DNA of 64,000 bases from CALBLZ01 sp041917855 (GCA_041917855.1 JAYRWT010000044.1:38835-102834); one strand, 5' to 3'; numbered from the stretch's first letter, positions 1 to 7,668 are shown. Notes: generated from the sequence alone by a model not told the origin. Made by a program: numbers and translations.

Positions 1-1
1 T

Positions 2-556
2 GAGCGACTGCTCGCCACCGACTGGGGAAGAACGAAACTTAAACGAGTAGTCTCCCACACTGACCGACCAAGGCGAGAAAGTGATCACGAAGGGCAATAC
101 GAGTTCATCACTAAAGAAGAGATGGATGCAGTCTTTGCCGAGAGTGGCTGGGCAACACACGGTGAAATGAATGGTATTCGCTATGTGTACCGGCGCAGCA
201 GCATCTTGAGTATTGTGGAAGCGGGCGAGGTGCCCCTACTCGATATTCGCACGCAGACACTAGCACGGCTAGTGACGAACGTGCCTGAGCTTGATTTTGC
301 TGCTATGCTGGTTCACCCTGGCAATGTGCAAGACCTGCTTAACAGGATCATCGGCCGCGATGGCGACTCGCCATCAAGTCGGGACCGTGCCGCTCTTGCG
401 GTAGATGAGTATGCCTGTGCTCGTACACTGCTGCGGCAGCGCCCAGGCCTCTACACTACCATCTATAACCGAGATGGCGAGCAAGAAGCAGCCTTTGGCG
501 CCATGCTTACTTTCTTGGGCAAGTATGTGCCTGAACTCATTGCGGTTCCGGCGTAA
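2..556 (+). CDS. Guanylate-kinase-like protein, 5' end cut by the window
   Basis: The reading frame is open to the window edge and ends with TAA at 556. The visible part reads RVVSHTDRPRRESDHEGQYEF, then a WATHGEMNGIRY segment. This matches the guanylate kinase pattern of an SHTTRxPRxGE-type motif followed by a hGxxYGT-type segment, which bind GMP. The P-loop would lie upstream of the window. The YGT tyrosine-glycine pair is only loosely kept (GIRYVY), so GMP phosphorylation to GDP is probable rather than certain; a related P-loop kinase acting on another substrate is possible. A strong terminator follows at 580-608, so this gene ends its transcription unit. Confidence 0.6.
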   Translation, partial: ERLLATDWGRTKLKRVVSHTDRPRRESDHEGQYEFITKEEMDAVFAESGWATHGEMNGIRYVYRRSSILSIVEAGEVPLLDIRTQTLARLVTNVPELDFAAMLVHPGNVQDLLNRIIGRDGDSPSSRDRAALAVDEYACARTLLRQRPGLYTTIYNRDGEQEAAFGAMLTFLGKYVPELIAVPA

Positions 557-579
557 TCGATCGTTTGGTCATTCTGATT

Positions 580-608
580 GGGGCGCGCGTAGGCGTGCCC
601 CGTTTTTT
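580..608 (+). terminator. Intrinsic terminator after the guanylate-kinase-like gene
   Basis: A 9-bp stem (580-588 with 593-601, one G-T pair) with a 4-base loop is followed by six T residues at 603-608. Confidence 0.85.
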
Positions 609-641
609 ATTTCCTTTAGTCAGCGTAGCGCCAATCGTAGT

Positions 642-671
642 TTGTAGTTGGTCAGAACTCCATCGTATACT
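642..671 (+). promoter_or_regulatory. Probable promoter of the Asp-box protein gene
   Basis: TTGTAG (642-647) and TATACT (666-671) are separated by 18 bases, giving a start near 678 and a leader of about 20 bases before the ATG at 697. It lies just past the preceding terminator. Confidence 0.55.
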
Positions 672-696
672 AGTGGTATCACACTTAACATGTACT

Positions 697-2109
697 ATGG
701 GCACACATAAGGTATCTCCTGTTCTTTGGATTGGTTTGATCGTAGTTTTGCTTGGTGGGGGTGTGGCGGTATATAGCCAGCGTAATACAAAAGAAGAGCA
801 GGGCAAGAATCAAGCTGTTGATAAAAAAGAAGATCAGGGTAAAACTACAGGTGCGCTCACACCTGCAAAATCGAATGGGTACACAGGCTTAGCTGGTGAC
901 GTTATTAGCAGTAGCGCGTTCGAGTGTCAGCCGCGTAGCGAGCACGAGTGGTATCGTACCGATCGTACTTTTGCAGTAGATCCTAAGAATCCACAGGTGA
1001 TGTACACCAGTGTGGAGTATAAGGGTGTGTACAAATCTGTCGATGGCGGTACAACCTGGAAGTCTGCCAGCAAGGGGATTCGCGCCTACAGTCGCCAGGA
1101 TGACAAAACAAAGCCCTGCTATAGCGAGTATCCGGTGATCAAGATTAACCCCAAGGACAGCAATCACATCGTGATCGCTATCAGTAGTGGCGGCGGTGGC
1201 CATCTACACCCAACTAACATGAACCAGCAAGTGGGCGGTGTCTACCAGAGCTTTAACGCAGGTGAAAGTTGGGAACTGATGATTGATAACACCATGAACA
1301 CCTATGTTACTGACGTGGTATTTGACGCCGATGGCGCGGTATACTACGGCACAGCTTCTAACCCAGGATCGTGGACCGAGGCTGACCAGAACCAGCTCTT
1401 CGTCAGCAAGGGGCTTATCTATAAAACCAGCGACAAGGGGAACACCTGGACTGAGCTGCCAACCGGCATTGGCAGCCGAACCTCGGCGACTAAGGTGTTC
1501 GTCAACCCGGCAAATACCCAGCAGATTATGGCTCCGACCTACTCGGCAGTGCGACAATCGGCTGATGGCACGGGGACGGGTATCAGCACGGGTAAAGATA
1601 CAAACGTAGCTCAGCTGGGAATTTTAAGCTCAAGTGATGCTGGTAAAACCTGGAAGCGCATTGCGCTGCCTGGAAACGTGCCGGTGCTGAGTGCCGCAGT
1701 TTCGTCAGCCAAGTTTGCTAACCAGATCTACATTAGTGCAACAACCGACGAGTCCTTTGTTACCTTTGACGCAGGCGCTACTTTTACCAAAACCAAGTAC
1801 CTGAACACCGTCGCCTACGACCCATTCGACGCGACTGGCAAGCACCTGCTAGCCTACAGTATGCAGTCCATGAACGGGCCAGGGCTAAATTTACACGAGA
1901 GCCTTGACGGTGGGCTTACCTGGAAAGCAAAAGGCTCGCTGCCACGCGAGATTACTGACCTGAACGATAAAAAGACCCGCGTCAGCAACCTATTCTGGCA
2001 CCCAACCGACAAGAACACTATCTATATGAATGGTGCTTCCGGGTACCTATGGGTCAGTACCGACCTAGGTACAACCTGGAAGCGTCTACTTACCTATACT
2101 GACTTATAA
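697..2109 (+). CDS. Membrane-anchored Asp-box (BNR/sortilin-type) beta-propeller protein
   Basis: A 470-residue protein with an N-terminal hydrophobic anchor (about residues 8-25), a charged K/E/Q-rich linker, then an extracytoplasmic region with at least six Asp boxes (S-x-D-x-G-x-T-W): SVDGGTTW, SFNAGESW, TSDKGNTW, SSDAGKTW, SLDGGLTW and STDLGTTW. Asp boxes mark beta-propellers such as sialidases, sortilin/VPS10 and photosystem assembly factors. No sialidase arginine triad could be assigned, so a binding or scaffolding role outside the membrane is more likely than glycosidase activity. I chose ATG 697 rather than an earlier in-frame start because it directly precedes the anchor and sits downstream of a promoter. 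The next gene starts one base after the stop. Confidence 0.75.
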   Translation: MGTHKVSPVLWIGLIVVLLGGGVAVYSQRNTKEEQGKNQAVDKKEDQGKTTGALTPAKSNGYTGLAGDVISSSAFECQPRSEHEWYRTDRTFAVDPKNPQVMYTSVEYKGVYKSVDGGTTWKSASKGIRAYSRQDDKTKPCYSEYPVIKINPKDSNHIVIAISSGGGGHLHPTNMNQQVGGVYQSFNAGESWELMIDNTMNTYVTDVVFDADGAVYYGTASNPGSWTEADQNQLFVSKGLIYKTSDKGNTWTELPTGIGSRTSATKVFVNPANTQQIMAPTYSAVRQSADGTGTGISTGKDTNVAQLGILSSSDAGKTWKRIALPGNVPVLSAAVSSAKFANQIYISATTDESFVTFDAGATFTKTKYLNTVAYDPFDATGKHLLAYSMQSMNGPGLNLHESLDGGLTWKAKGSLPREITDLNDKKTRVSNLFWHPTDKNTIYMNGASGYLWVSTDLGTTWKRLLTYTDL

Positions 2110-2110
2110 T

Positions 2111-2893
2111 ATGAAGCCTCACTCTCACTCAAAAGTTATTTTAGTTGGTGTTGCAGTTGTGCTGGTCTGTGGCGGCATTGTGGCCTTTACTTCGGGGAGG
2201 AAGGATACCAAAACTGGAGGGCAGCAGATCGAGCAAGGTACGAGCACAAATACTCAGAGAACTACTGAGCCGAAAGAAGCAGATATTGTACTCAAGAACT
2301 TGGGCCTCAGTAGCATTGCGGATAGCACGGTGTACACACGCTTTGCCGTGCAGGACTATGCAAGTAATGGCATGAAGGGGCTGTATTTGTTTGGTGATAA
2401 GCTACCCGGTAACCGCCTGAATCCTAACTTTGAGTTTTCTTCGGTCAAGCAGGACGCGCCGGTGATTGCGGCAATTGACGGCATTGTCGCTTTTATTAAG
2501 GAGCAGGCCGAAAGTAAGGATTATGAAGTATTTCTGCAACCAAAAGATGGTTCAATCTGGACAGTAGGCTATGATCACCTAGTTGGGCTAAAGGTAAAGA
2601 GGGGAGACAAAGTAAAGACTGGAGATGTGCTTGGAACGGCGGCGGTGCAGAACAATGGCCTCTATCGCTTTGAGCTCCAAATCAATAAAGATGTAGCTGG
2701 GGTTACAACACACCATTGCCCTGTACTATTTTTAGACCCAGCAGTTGCGCCAGGTGTGACAGCTGATCTGTCGGCTACCCAGCAAGCCTGGGAGGCGGTA
2801 AAGGGTCAGCAAGATCTGTACAACCCTTCTACTCAGAGCCCAGTTGGGTGCATAAAGACCACTCTGAGCGTTGCGGAGGCGGAGGGTAGGTAG
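2111..2893 (+). CDS. Membrane-anchored M23-like (lysostaphin-fold) protein, probably inactive
   Basis: A 260-residue protein with an N-terminal anchor (about residues 9-27), a T/Q-rich linker and a C-terminal domain resembling the M23/duplicated hybrid fold. It has VIAAIDGIVAF, then a YDHLVGLKVKRGDKVKTGD segment and a GLYRFELQI strand. These match the HL..V..G..V..GQ and HLHFE blocks of M23 peptidases. The second block reads RFEL instead of HxHFE, so a metal-binding histidine is missing and peptidase activity is doubtful. It starts one base after the Asp-box gene and has the same anchor-linker design. The pair probably forms one operon acting at the cell surface. A cell-wall-binding role is inferred. 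Confidence 0.6.
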   Translation: MKPHSHSKVILVGVAVVLVCGGIVAFTSGRKDTKTGGQQIEQGTSTNTQRTTEPKEADIVLKNLGLSSIADSTVYTRFAVQDYASNGMKGLYLFGDKLPGNRLNPNFEFSSVKQDAPVIAAIDGIVAFIKEQAESKDYEVFLQPKDGSIWTVGYDHLVGLKVKRGDKVKTGDVLGTAAVQNNGLYRFELQINKDVAGVTTHHCPVLFLDPAVAPGVTADLSATQQAWEAVKGQQDLYNPSTQSPVGCIKTTLSVAEAEGR

Positions 2894-2917
2894 GCTTATA
2901 GTAGCACCTAGTAGAGT

Positions 2918-2941
2918 GCCCACCTGGAAATCCAGGTGGGC
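2918..2941. terminator. Perfect 10-bp hairpin between convergent genes
   Basis: GCCCACCTGG (2918-2927) pairs exactly with 2932-2941 around an AAAT loop. There is no clear T run, but its place between convergent genes suggests it terminates transcription in both directions. Confidence 0.55.
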
Positions 2942-2950
2942 GGGACGAGG

Positions 2951-3244
2951 TTACTTACCAGGGTCTAGTCCGAGCAGGTGCGCGATTTCTAGAGCGTGGA
3001 TTGCTGCGATGAGCCTTGTTCTAAAACCAGGGTTTTGACAAGCAGAGCGCAGCTCCTGTTTTGCTTCGGCTGTTAAGCCACAACCACAAGCTAGGCCTAT
3101 GGCAATGGCGAGCGCCCATTGTTCGGCAGTCAGGCTTTCTTGCTGCTTTGCTAGAACAGCTTCCTCAGTGACACGTGCATGGAGTCGTCCTCGCTGGAAT
3201 AGTCCAAGGAGGTACACGTACAGTTTGTTTACCAGTTTATTCAT
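2951..3244 (-). CDS. Small helical protein of unknown function
   Basis: A 97-residue ORF that I do not recognise. The N-terminus is basic (MNKLVNKLYVYLLGLFQRGR), followed by a helix-forming E/Q-rich part, a small hydrophobic stretch containing CGCG, and a C-terminal IHALEIAHLLGL helix. It lies alone on the minus strand, converging on the M23-like gene with a hairpin between them. No strong ribosome binding site or promoter is visible upstream, so it rests mainly on length and a plausible amino-acid composition. Confidence 0.45.
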   Translation of the reverse strand: MNKLVNKLYVYLLGLFQRGRLHARVTEEAVLAKQQESLTAEQWALAIAIGLACGCGLTAEAKQELRSACQNPGFRTRLIAAIHALEIAHLLGLDPGK

Positions 3245-3608
3245 CTTCAGTCTCGCTGTCCTGTAAGGACTTTGAAAACTGCTAGTGAATCCTGATTTAC
3301 ATGCTGGCGCGCTGTATCACTCCTACCTCATATGAGGGTGTGTGTTTTCTGATTCTCACTCGTTTTTTCAGTCCTTGCGGACACACAGACGATACCAAAA
3401 AGCTACTAGCTAGCCTAGTATCTGTATCCCCGTTGAGGGAGCCCGACGAGAGCAGGTAGTGGATAAAAGTTTTAATCCGTGGCTGCTGGCAGTCGATGTT
3501 ATGGTAAAAACGTGGCCAAAGTTCGTTCTTACAAGGATTATCCTGAGTAGATTGATGTATATGTTGGCTCTAGATAATATAGAAGCATAGATAAAATAAA
3601 CTATTCTT
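3245..3608. other. 364-base gene-free stretch with small palindromes
   Basis: No convincing ORF is seen. It holds a perfect 12-base palindrome (CCTCATATGAGG, 3326-3337), a GTCC-TTGC-GGAC hairpin near 3372-3383 and a similar GTCC/GGAC hairpin near 3256. The last 60 bases are AT-rich and probably hold the promoter of the 3609 gene (TTGATG at 3552-3557 with AT-rich -10 candidates around 3573-3593). Confidence 0.4.
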
Positions 3609-4001
3609 ATGGAAAACATGTCTATGAATTGGCTTGCCATCTTTCTCGCGGCGCTATCTGCCTTTTTAGTCGGAGGTATTTGGTACTCCGCACTTTTTGC
3701 TAAAAGCTGGCAGCGTTTGGCGGGAGTATCAGACGATCAGATGAAAACCGGTATGGCCAAAATATTTATTGGGTCATTTGTATTGTCGCTCATCATGTCG
3801 GTAAACCTAGGCTTTTTCATCGGAAAAGAAAGTGCCATTTTTGGACTAGGAGCAGGACTGGCCGTTGGGTTGGGGTGGGTAGCTACTTCGTTCGGTATGA
3901 ACTACTTATTTGAACGTAAGCCAGTTGGATTATTTCTTATAAATGCGGGATACAACATTGTCTCCTACGCGCTGATGGGATTTATTTTGGGTGCGTTTTA
4001 A
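3609..4001 (+). CDS. DUF1761-like small integral membrane protein
   Basis: A 130-residue, very hydrophobic protein with four predicted membrane helices. It opens with MNWLAIFLAALSAFLVGGIW followed by YSALFAKSW, the usual opening of DUF1761 proteins (a helix, then a G-x-x-WYS-x-x-FxxxW segment). The function of this family is not known. It stands alone between two intergenic regions and has its own terminator at 4034-4068. Confidence 0.65.
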   Translation: MENMSMNWLAIFLAALSAFLVGGIWYSALFAKSWQRLAGVSDDQMKTGMAKIFIGSFVLSLIMSVNLGFFIGKESAIFGLGAGLAVGLGWVATSFGMNYLFERKPVGLFLINAGYNIVSYALMGFILGAF

Positions 4002-4033
4002 TTCAGGGGTTTGCTGCAGATTTATAGCGTTCT

Positions 4034-4068
4034 GCTCCTCGCAATCTAACAAGGTTAGGGAGCTTTTT
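4034..4068 (+). terminator. Terminator of the DUF1761-like gene
   Basis: A two-part stem (GCTCC 4034-4038 with GGAGC 4059-4063, and CTAAC 4046-4050 with GTTAG 4054-4058, with a one-sided bulge) is followed by TTTTT at 4064-4068. Confidence 0.6.
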
Positions 4069-4258
4069 GCTCGATCTGTGATAGTGCGGTATTGCTGACC
4101 AGTAGTTTCTGCCAGGGTGGCACAGTCTAAGTTCGATAGGTGCACGGCTTTTGACTGTGACGGTCTAATGTATGTTTGGTTATTTGGCACTTCTATGTAT
4201 GCACATACCACATCGCAGGCATCACGGCTCAAAATTAAACCTTGCAAATAGCGCAAAG
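4069..4258. other. Gene-free stretch between two convergent terminators
   Basis: Nothing recognisable. The only long minus-strand ORF here starts downstream of the minus-strand terminator and runs into the neighbouring gene, so it is not believed. Confidence 0.4.
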
Positions 4259-4288
4259 AAAAAAGCACAGCGACGATTGTCGCTGTGC
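4259..4288 (-). terminator. Strong terminator of the transglutaminase-like operon
   Basis: A perfect 10-bp stem (4265-4274 with 4279-4288) with a 4-base loop is followed on the minus strand by six T residues (4264-4259). Confidence 0.9.
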
Positions 4289-4308
4289 CGAGAGGGTCGG
4301 TGACTGCG

Positions 4309-4482
4309 CTACGCTTCTCGAGGGATTCGCGTACTGCAGCCAGTTGACGTTCCTTCTGTGCCTGCCCGCTCTGCCATGATGGTATCCACCATCTTTGCCA
4401 GTTTCGGGTGGTTGGTCTTGATTGCTTCGGGAGTCATGCTACCGAGCAACTTTTCAACTTGCTTTCTTTTATTTTGCGCCAT
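4309..4482 (-). CDS. 57-residue protein translationally coupled to the transglutaminase-like gene
   Basis: The ATG at 4482 is preceded on the minus strand by GAGGAG about seven bases upstream, one of the best ribosome binding sites in the window. The ORF overlaps the end of the upstream gene by 14 bases, which suggests translational coupling, and it is followed within 25 bases by a strong terminator. The product starts MAQNKRKQVEKLLGSM. It has a lysine-rich N-terminal half (HPKLAKMVDTIMAERA) and a C-terminal tail ending TRIPREA. No family is recognised. A small partner, substrate or regulator of the transglutaminase-like protein is a reasonable inference from the overlap. Confidence 0.7.
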   Translation of the reverse strand: MAQNKRKQVEKLLGSMTPEAIKTNHPKLAKMVDTIMAERAGTEGTSTGCSTRIPREA

Positions 4483-6025
4483 TGGATCTCCTCAAAACAG
4501 GATGCAGCATTGTTGGCTTCAGTGAGCCAAAATGCTTTCGGGCATTTTCCTGTGCGTTTCTGACTGATAGCAAGCTACTTGCATCAGGTGATTGAGTTAT
4601 ACCAGAATTACCAAGATCACACCAGAGTGCCTGGCTGGTGAACATGCACAGTAACTCGGGGGATAACCGAGCGCGAATAGCTGTAGTCGCCGCATGTGCA
4701 GCCGCCATTCCCAAGTATGCCATTGAATCGGCACAAATCTCTAAACAGGCATGGCCAGGGCTATTCTGGTACTGAATCTCAGATACCTCATCAGCCACAA
4801 AACGCAACAGCCTTGTGAGATCGGTGCTTCGCTTCTTAGGGCTCCTAGCAAGCTGTTCAACAATCGAAGCGCCTAATGACGAATCGATCATGTAGCGTGA
4901 AAGGAAAAACTCGAGCTGCGAATCATCTTGGGCGACGCGGGTTGCTCTCTTGGCAATAGCCGCAAACAAGTTATCCTGATGAGTTGCTGATATCCCATGC
5001 GTCTCAGAAATATCCCACCGGCGCATCCTTCTGTGGAAGTTTCTCCTTACTCGATGGTAGAGTGCTTCCGATCCAAAAGATCTGGTGTCAGTCATAACCG
5101 GTACGCAGAGGCCTGGATGGCAGCTACGCACAGACTCCAGATTGTCAGTCATTGCGGTTAAGCAATGACCGCTATCGAGATATCGGGCAACTCCCTGAAA
5201 TGGATCCAGGCATGCCCAAATATTGCGCTCTCGATCAAGCTCAACTAGCACGCAGTAGTGGAGCATGCGTTGGAATGTATCTTCCGCTAGTGCCTCACCC
5301 CACTTTGTGCGCATTCCATCAATTTCTTTTGTTGAAAAAATTGCTGAAAAATTACACATGTAGGTGTACATACTCTGACGGGCGCCTACCAAGATTGCTC
5401 GATCACATTCTTGTTCTCCGGCAACCACCAACGCAAGGTGATGGCGAAAGCCAAGCTTGGCTAGTACCGCAAGGCAGATCACGGCAAATCCGAGGCAATT
5501 TGGCATTTGAAGTGCAGAAAACCGGTAGGGGTTAACACGATCAAATGAATCAGGCTTATGAATACTTTCAAAGCCATGTCTTCTGAGTTTTGTGTAGATG
5601 TCCCAGCATTCTTTAGGAACTCCTTGAAGGAATTTTTCATTCAGACACTCATACAATCCCTCTAACATCCCATACAGGTATGAGAACAAGTCTTCAGGGC
5701 TGAGGGCTTGTTGCGCGGCTGTGGGTAAAGAGGAGATACGCTGTCTTTGCTGATCCTTCTTAAGGGTTCTGACTGCAAGGTTGCTGATTGATAAGAGCGA
5801 TCCCACCAAGCAGTTTCCTAAATGTCTGTAGCAAGTTACCAACGATGTGGTTTCGGAGTTGGATAATATCTGTGCTCCTGTGTAGGTTTGGTGAGTAATC
5901 TCACCACACAAGCGCCATAGTTCAACTGGTGATGGAAGAGGTTTGATGTGACGACGATTACCAGTGAGCAGTCCAAGTCGAACCGCTTCTCTGGTGAGAA
6001 TGTGTGTAGGTTCTAGTGGTTGCAT
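4469..6025 (-). CDS. Transglutaminase-like (papain-fold) protein, 518 residues
   Basis: No family name can be given, but three blocks match the transglutaminase-like cysteine protease fold. A helix block MPNCLGFAVICLAVLAKLGF has Cys177, a strand block LHYCVLVELD has His256, and IWACLDPFQG has Asp274. This is the usual C...H...D order, with the W-x-x-LDP signature after the histidine. No signal peptide is seen, so it is probably cytoplasmic. The flanks (residues 1-150 and 330-518) are helical, Arg-rich and unassigned. I chose ATG 6025 over the longer TTG form at 6172 because a promoter (6048-6076) lies just before it. It is coupled to the 57-residue gene. Peptidase, amidase or an inactive binding role cannot be separated. 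Confidence 0.65.
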   Translation of the reverse strand: MQPLEPTHILTREAVRLGLLTGNRRHIKPLPSPVELWRLCGEITHQTYTGAQILSNSETTSLVTCYRHLGNCLVGSLLSISNLAVRTLKKDQQRQRISSLPTAAQQALSPEDLFSYLYGMLEGLYECLNEKFLQGVPKECWDIYTKLRRHGFESIHKPDSFDRVNPYRFSALQMPNCLGFAVICLAVLAKLGFRHHLALVVAGEQECDRAILVGARQSMYTYMCNFSAIFSTKEIDGMRTKWGEALAEDTFQRMLHYCVLVELDRERNIWACLDPFQGVARYLDSGHCLTAMTDNLESVRSCHPGLCVPVMTDTRSFGSEALYHRVRRNFHRRMRRWDISETHGISATHQDNLFAAIAKRATRVAQDDSQLEFFLSRYMIDSSLGASIVEQLARSPKKRSTDLTRLLRFVADEVSEIQYQNSPGHACLEICADSMAYLGMAAAHAATTAIRARLSPELLCMFTSQALWCDLGNSGITQSPDASSLLSVRNAQENARKHFGSLKPTMLHPVLRRSNGAK

Positions 6026-6047
6026 TGTTAAGTTCCGATGTGTCGGC

Positions 6048-6076
6048 ACAATACCAGGTTTGTAACAATTTGTCAC
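6048..6076 (-). promoter_or_regulatory. Promoter of the transglutaminase-like operon
   Basis: On the minus strand GTGACA (6076-6071), 17 bases, then TGG-TATTGT (-10 at 6053-6048, extended -10). The start would be near 6041, about 16 bases before the ATG. Confidence 0.6.
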
Positions 6077-6126
6077 GTAAGGAGGGGGCGACTGTACGAT
6101 TAACGTAATAGAGGTCTCGTATATCA

Positions 6127-6154
6127 TTGACAAATTACTGCTGTATGGTACATT
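6127..6154 (+). promoter_or_regulatory. Promoter of the 222-residue protein gene
   Basis: TTGACA (6127-6132), 16 bases, then TGG-TACATT (-10 at 6149-6154). It gives a leader of about 120 bases that contains the long hairpin at 6177-6231. It is divergent from the promoter at 6048-6076. Confidence 0.6.
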
Positions 6155-6176
6155 TGCGCCGTTCTTTAACAAGGAA

Positions 6177-6231
6177 GATTAAGAAGAGCTTCGGGGAAAT
6201 ATGACGTATTTCTCGGTAGTTCTTCTTAATC
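6177..6231 (+). promoter_or_regulatory. Long leader hairpin upstream of the 6284 gene
   Basis: A 55-base near-continuous inverted repeat. GATTAAGAAGA pairs with TCTTCTTAATC, and an inner stem GAAATA/TATTTC closes on a TGACG loop. No T run follows, so it is not a simple terminator. It may stabilise or control the leader RNA. Confidence 0.6.
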
Positions 6232-6283
6232 ATGAGAAGACCTGGATCCCGCGGAACACTACCGCAAGGAGAAGTGACCCACA

Positions 6284-6952
6284 ATGAGTGAAGTCACCCT
6301 CAATCCCGATCTTGCCAACTGCGCTGCTGACTACGCTCGCCGATGCGAAAGTATCGGAGGCGAACGTCATAAGATCATAGATCTTCAGCATGCGATGAGT
6401 CACCCCCAGTTCAAAGAACGGCATCACGCCTTGCTGAACGAACTGGCTAATGAATACCGCCAAAGGCTTCCGTTGCTCGAGCGGCCTGCTCGATTCACCC
6501 TGAAACTCGGCGTCTATGGCACCAAAGAGAACATGCTCAAGTCTGTCACAGACAAAGGCCACAAGTTCACATATTGCGCCACACGCGTGATTGCCAGCGA
6601 CCGGTTTCTGATGTTGGATGCGCCCGGAGAATACGAATTCATCCAGACCACCGCCAAGGAAGTGAGTGGCAAGAACAGCCCGACCATCACAGAGCTACGC
6701 AAAGCCATGCATCGTCTTGGTTTCATTGATGCTCCTCACGAATCGGCTCCAGCCATTCGTGAGATCTATAACGACCAGCCCATGGACGAATGGTGCGCTG
6801 TTCTCAGCAAGCCAATAGCGGACTCTAATGGTGACGCGAACATTCTCAACGTGGCACGGCACTCTGGCGGTTCTTGTGTGGGCAGGTACTTTGCCCATCG
6901 TGGCCTTGATTGGGATGGTGATACTCTGCTTCTGGTCTGCCGCAAGCTTTAG
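6284..6952 (+). CDS. Protein of unknown function, 222 residues
   Basis: I do not recognise this protein. It has no signal peptide or membrane segment and is rich in H, R and E. Segments that could be searched are QHAMSHPQFKERHHALLNEL (about residues 28-47), LKLGVYGTKENM (about 72-83), and the C-terminal HSGGSCVGRYFAHRGLDWDG block (about 191-210), which looks like a structured core. AAGGAG lies 12 bases before the ATG. The coding style is more GC-rich than the pilus and ribosomal genes nearby and resembles 39531-41778, hinting at different ancestry. A good terminator follows at 7003-7030. Confidence 0.65.
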   Translation: MSEVTLNPDLANCAADYARRCESIGGERHKIIDLQHAMSHPQFKERHHALLNELANEYRQRLPLLERPARFTLKLGVYGTKENMLKSVTDKGHKFTYCATRVIASDRFLMLDAPGEYEFIQTTAKEVSGKNSPTITELRKAMHRLGFIDAPHESAPAIREIYNDQPMDEWCAVLSKPIADSNGDANILNVARHSGGSCVGRYFAHRGLDWDGDTLLLVCRKL

Positions 6953-7002
6953 TGCTCGGCTTAGGCCCTTTGTCTTTTCGATTCCTTGTGCTTTTGCATG
7001 GG

Positions 7003-7030
7003 GCCGCTCCTTGAGCGGCTCTATTTTTTT
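7003..7030 (+). terminator. Terminator of the 222-residue protein gene
   Basis: GCCGCTC (7003-7009) pairs with GAGCGGC (7013-7019) and is followed by a run of seven T residues at 7024-7030. Confidence 0.85.
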
Positions 7031-7069
7031 CTCAAAAATCAGGTAACACGGTCTGGGTGGAGCCTCCCT

Positions 7070-7113
7070 ATACAAAAGAAATACCGCCAGACCTTGCGGC
7101 CTGACGGCATTTC
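7070..7113 (-). terminator. Terminator of the tRNA-Trp transcript
   Basis: A 12-13 bp stem (7078-7090 with 7101-7113, two G-T pairs) with a T-rich tail on the minus strand, immediately after the tRNA 3' end. Confidence 0.75.
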
Positions 7114-7115
7114 TT

Positions 7116-7189
7116 TGGCAGGGGCACTAGGAATCGAACCTAGAACAAGGGTTTTGGAGACCCGTGTGATACCACTTCACCATACCCCT
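7116..7189 (-). tRNA. tRNA-Trp (anticodon CCA)
   Basis: On the minus strand the acceptor arm AGGGGTA pairs with TGCCCCT. The anticodon loop is CTCCAAA with anticodon CCA, the T arm is TAGG-TTCGATT-CCTA, the discriminator is G and the 3' CCA is encoded. Base pair 27-43 is a mismatch. Confidence 0.92.
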
Positions 7190-7261
7190 ACAACGTTCGA
7201 AGTATACCAAATCATTTCCACTCTTTCCAGGTCTGTCGCGCTAAAACAAATCTACCACTAG

Positions 7262-7300
7262 ATAAGAAATCAGGGCCAATCCTGAATAGAAAAGGCCCTG
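7262..7300 (-). terminator. Possible terminator of the 93-residue protein gene
   Basis: CAGGGCC (7271-7277) pairs with GGCCCTG (7294-7300), with a weak T-rich tail on the minus strand. Confidence 0.5.
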
Positions 7301-7315
7301 TGCTGACGAGTGTTG

Positions 7316-7597
7316 CTAAACCTCAGCTGGCTGGGGCTCGGCTTTGAGTAGTGTTCTGATTTGTTGCAAGACCACTGGGTAATTTCTCCCTGTGATTGTG
7401 TGCGTTGAGCCGTCTGACTCTAGAACCACCTTTGCCTCAATTGATCGAACATACTGGCTGTCGGCAAGTCCGTCGCACCAGAAGCGGTTTTGCCCATCCT
7501 CTTGCAAGAAAACTCCCTGGTTTTTGTAGTGCGCGACCCCTGCTGGGGTGAGTTGGCTACGATAGTCCACATGCTGGACTCCCTGTATCTTTTCCAT
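7316..7597 (-). CDS. Small protein of unknown function, 93 residues, probably leaderless
   Basis: A compact protein starting MEKIQGVQHVDYRSQLTP, then a region rich in alternating polar and hydrophobic residues with VRSIEAKVVLESDGSTHTIT near the middle and VVLQQIRTLLK near the end. The pattern suggests a small alpha/beta domain; no family is recognised. A longer ORF starts at 7642, but the promoter found here (-10 at 7612-7607) places the transcription start almost at the ATG at 7597, so the shorter form is preferred. Confidence 0.6.
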   Translation of the reverse strand: MEKIQGVQHVDYRSQLTPAGVAHYKNQGVFLQEDGQNRFWCDGLADSQYVRSIEAKVVLESDGSTHTITGRNYPVVLQQIRTLLKAEPQPAEV

Positions 7598-7606
7598 AGC
7601 AGAAAA

Positions 7607-7635
7607 TTTATACCAGATTTCTACAACTAAGCCAA
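7607..7635 (-). promoter_or_regulatory. Promoter of the 93-residue protein gene
   Basis: On the minus strand TTGGCT (7635-7630), 17 bases, then TGG-TATAAA (-10 at 7612-7607). The ATG begins 9 bases after the -10 box, leaving no room for a ribosome binding site. Confidence 0.65.
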
Positions 7636-7645
7636 GCAACATACC

Positions 7646-7668
7646 AAAAAGACCGACGTAGGCCGGTC
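7646..7668 (-). terminator. Terminator of rpmG
   Basis: A 7-bp stem (7651-7657 with 7662-7668) with a 4-base loop is followed by five T residues on the minus strand. Confidence 0.8.

Noticed and set aside
3930..4268. 112-residue minus-strand ORF
   Set aside because: It overlaps the end of the DUF1761-like gene and begins at the terminator of the transglutaminase-like operon, with no promoter or ribosome binding site.
4469..6172. Longer TTG-start form of the transglutaminase-like gene
   Set aside because: The promoter at 6048-6076 lies inside the added part, and no ribosome binding site precedes the TTG.
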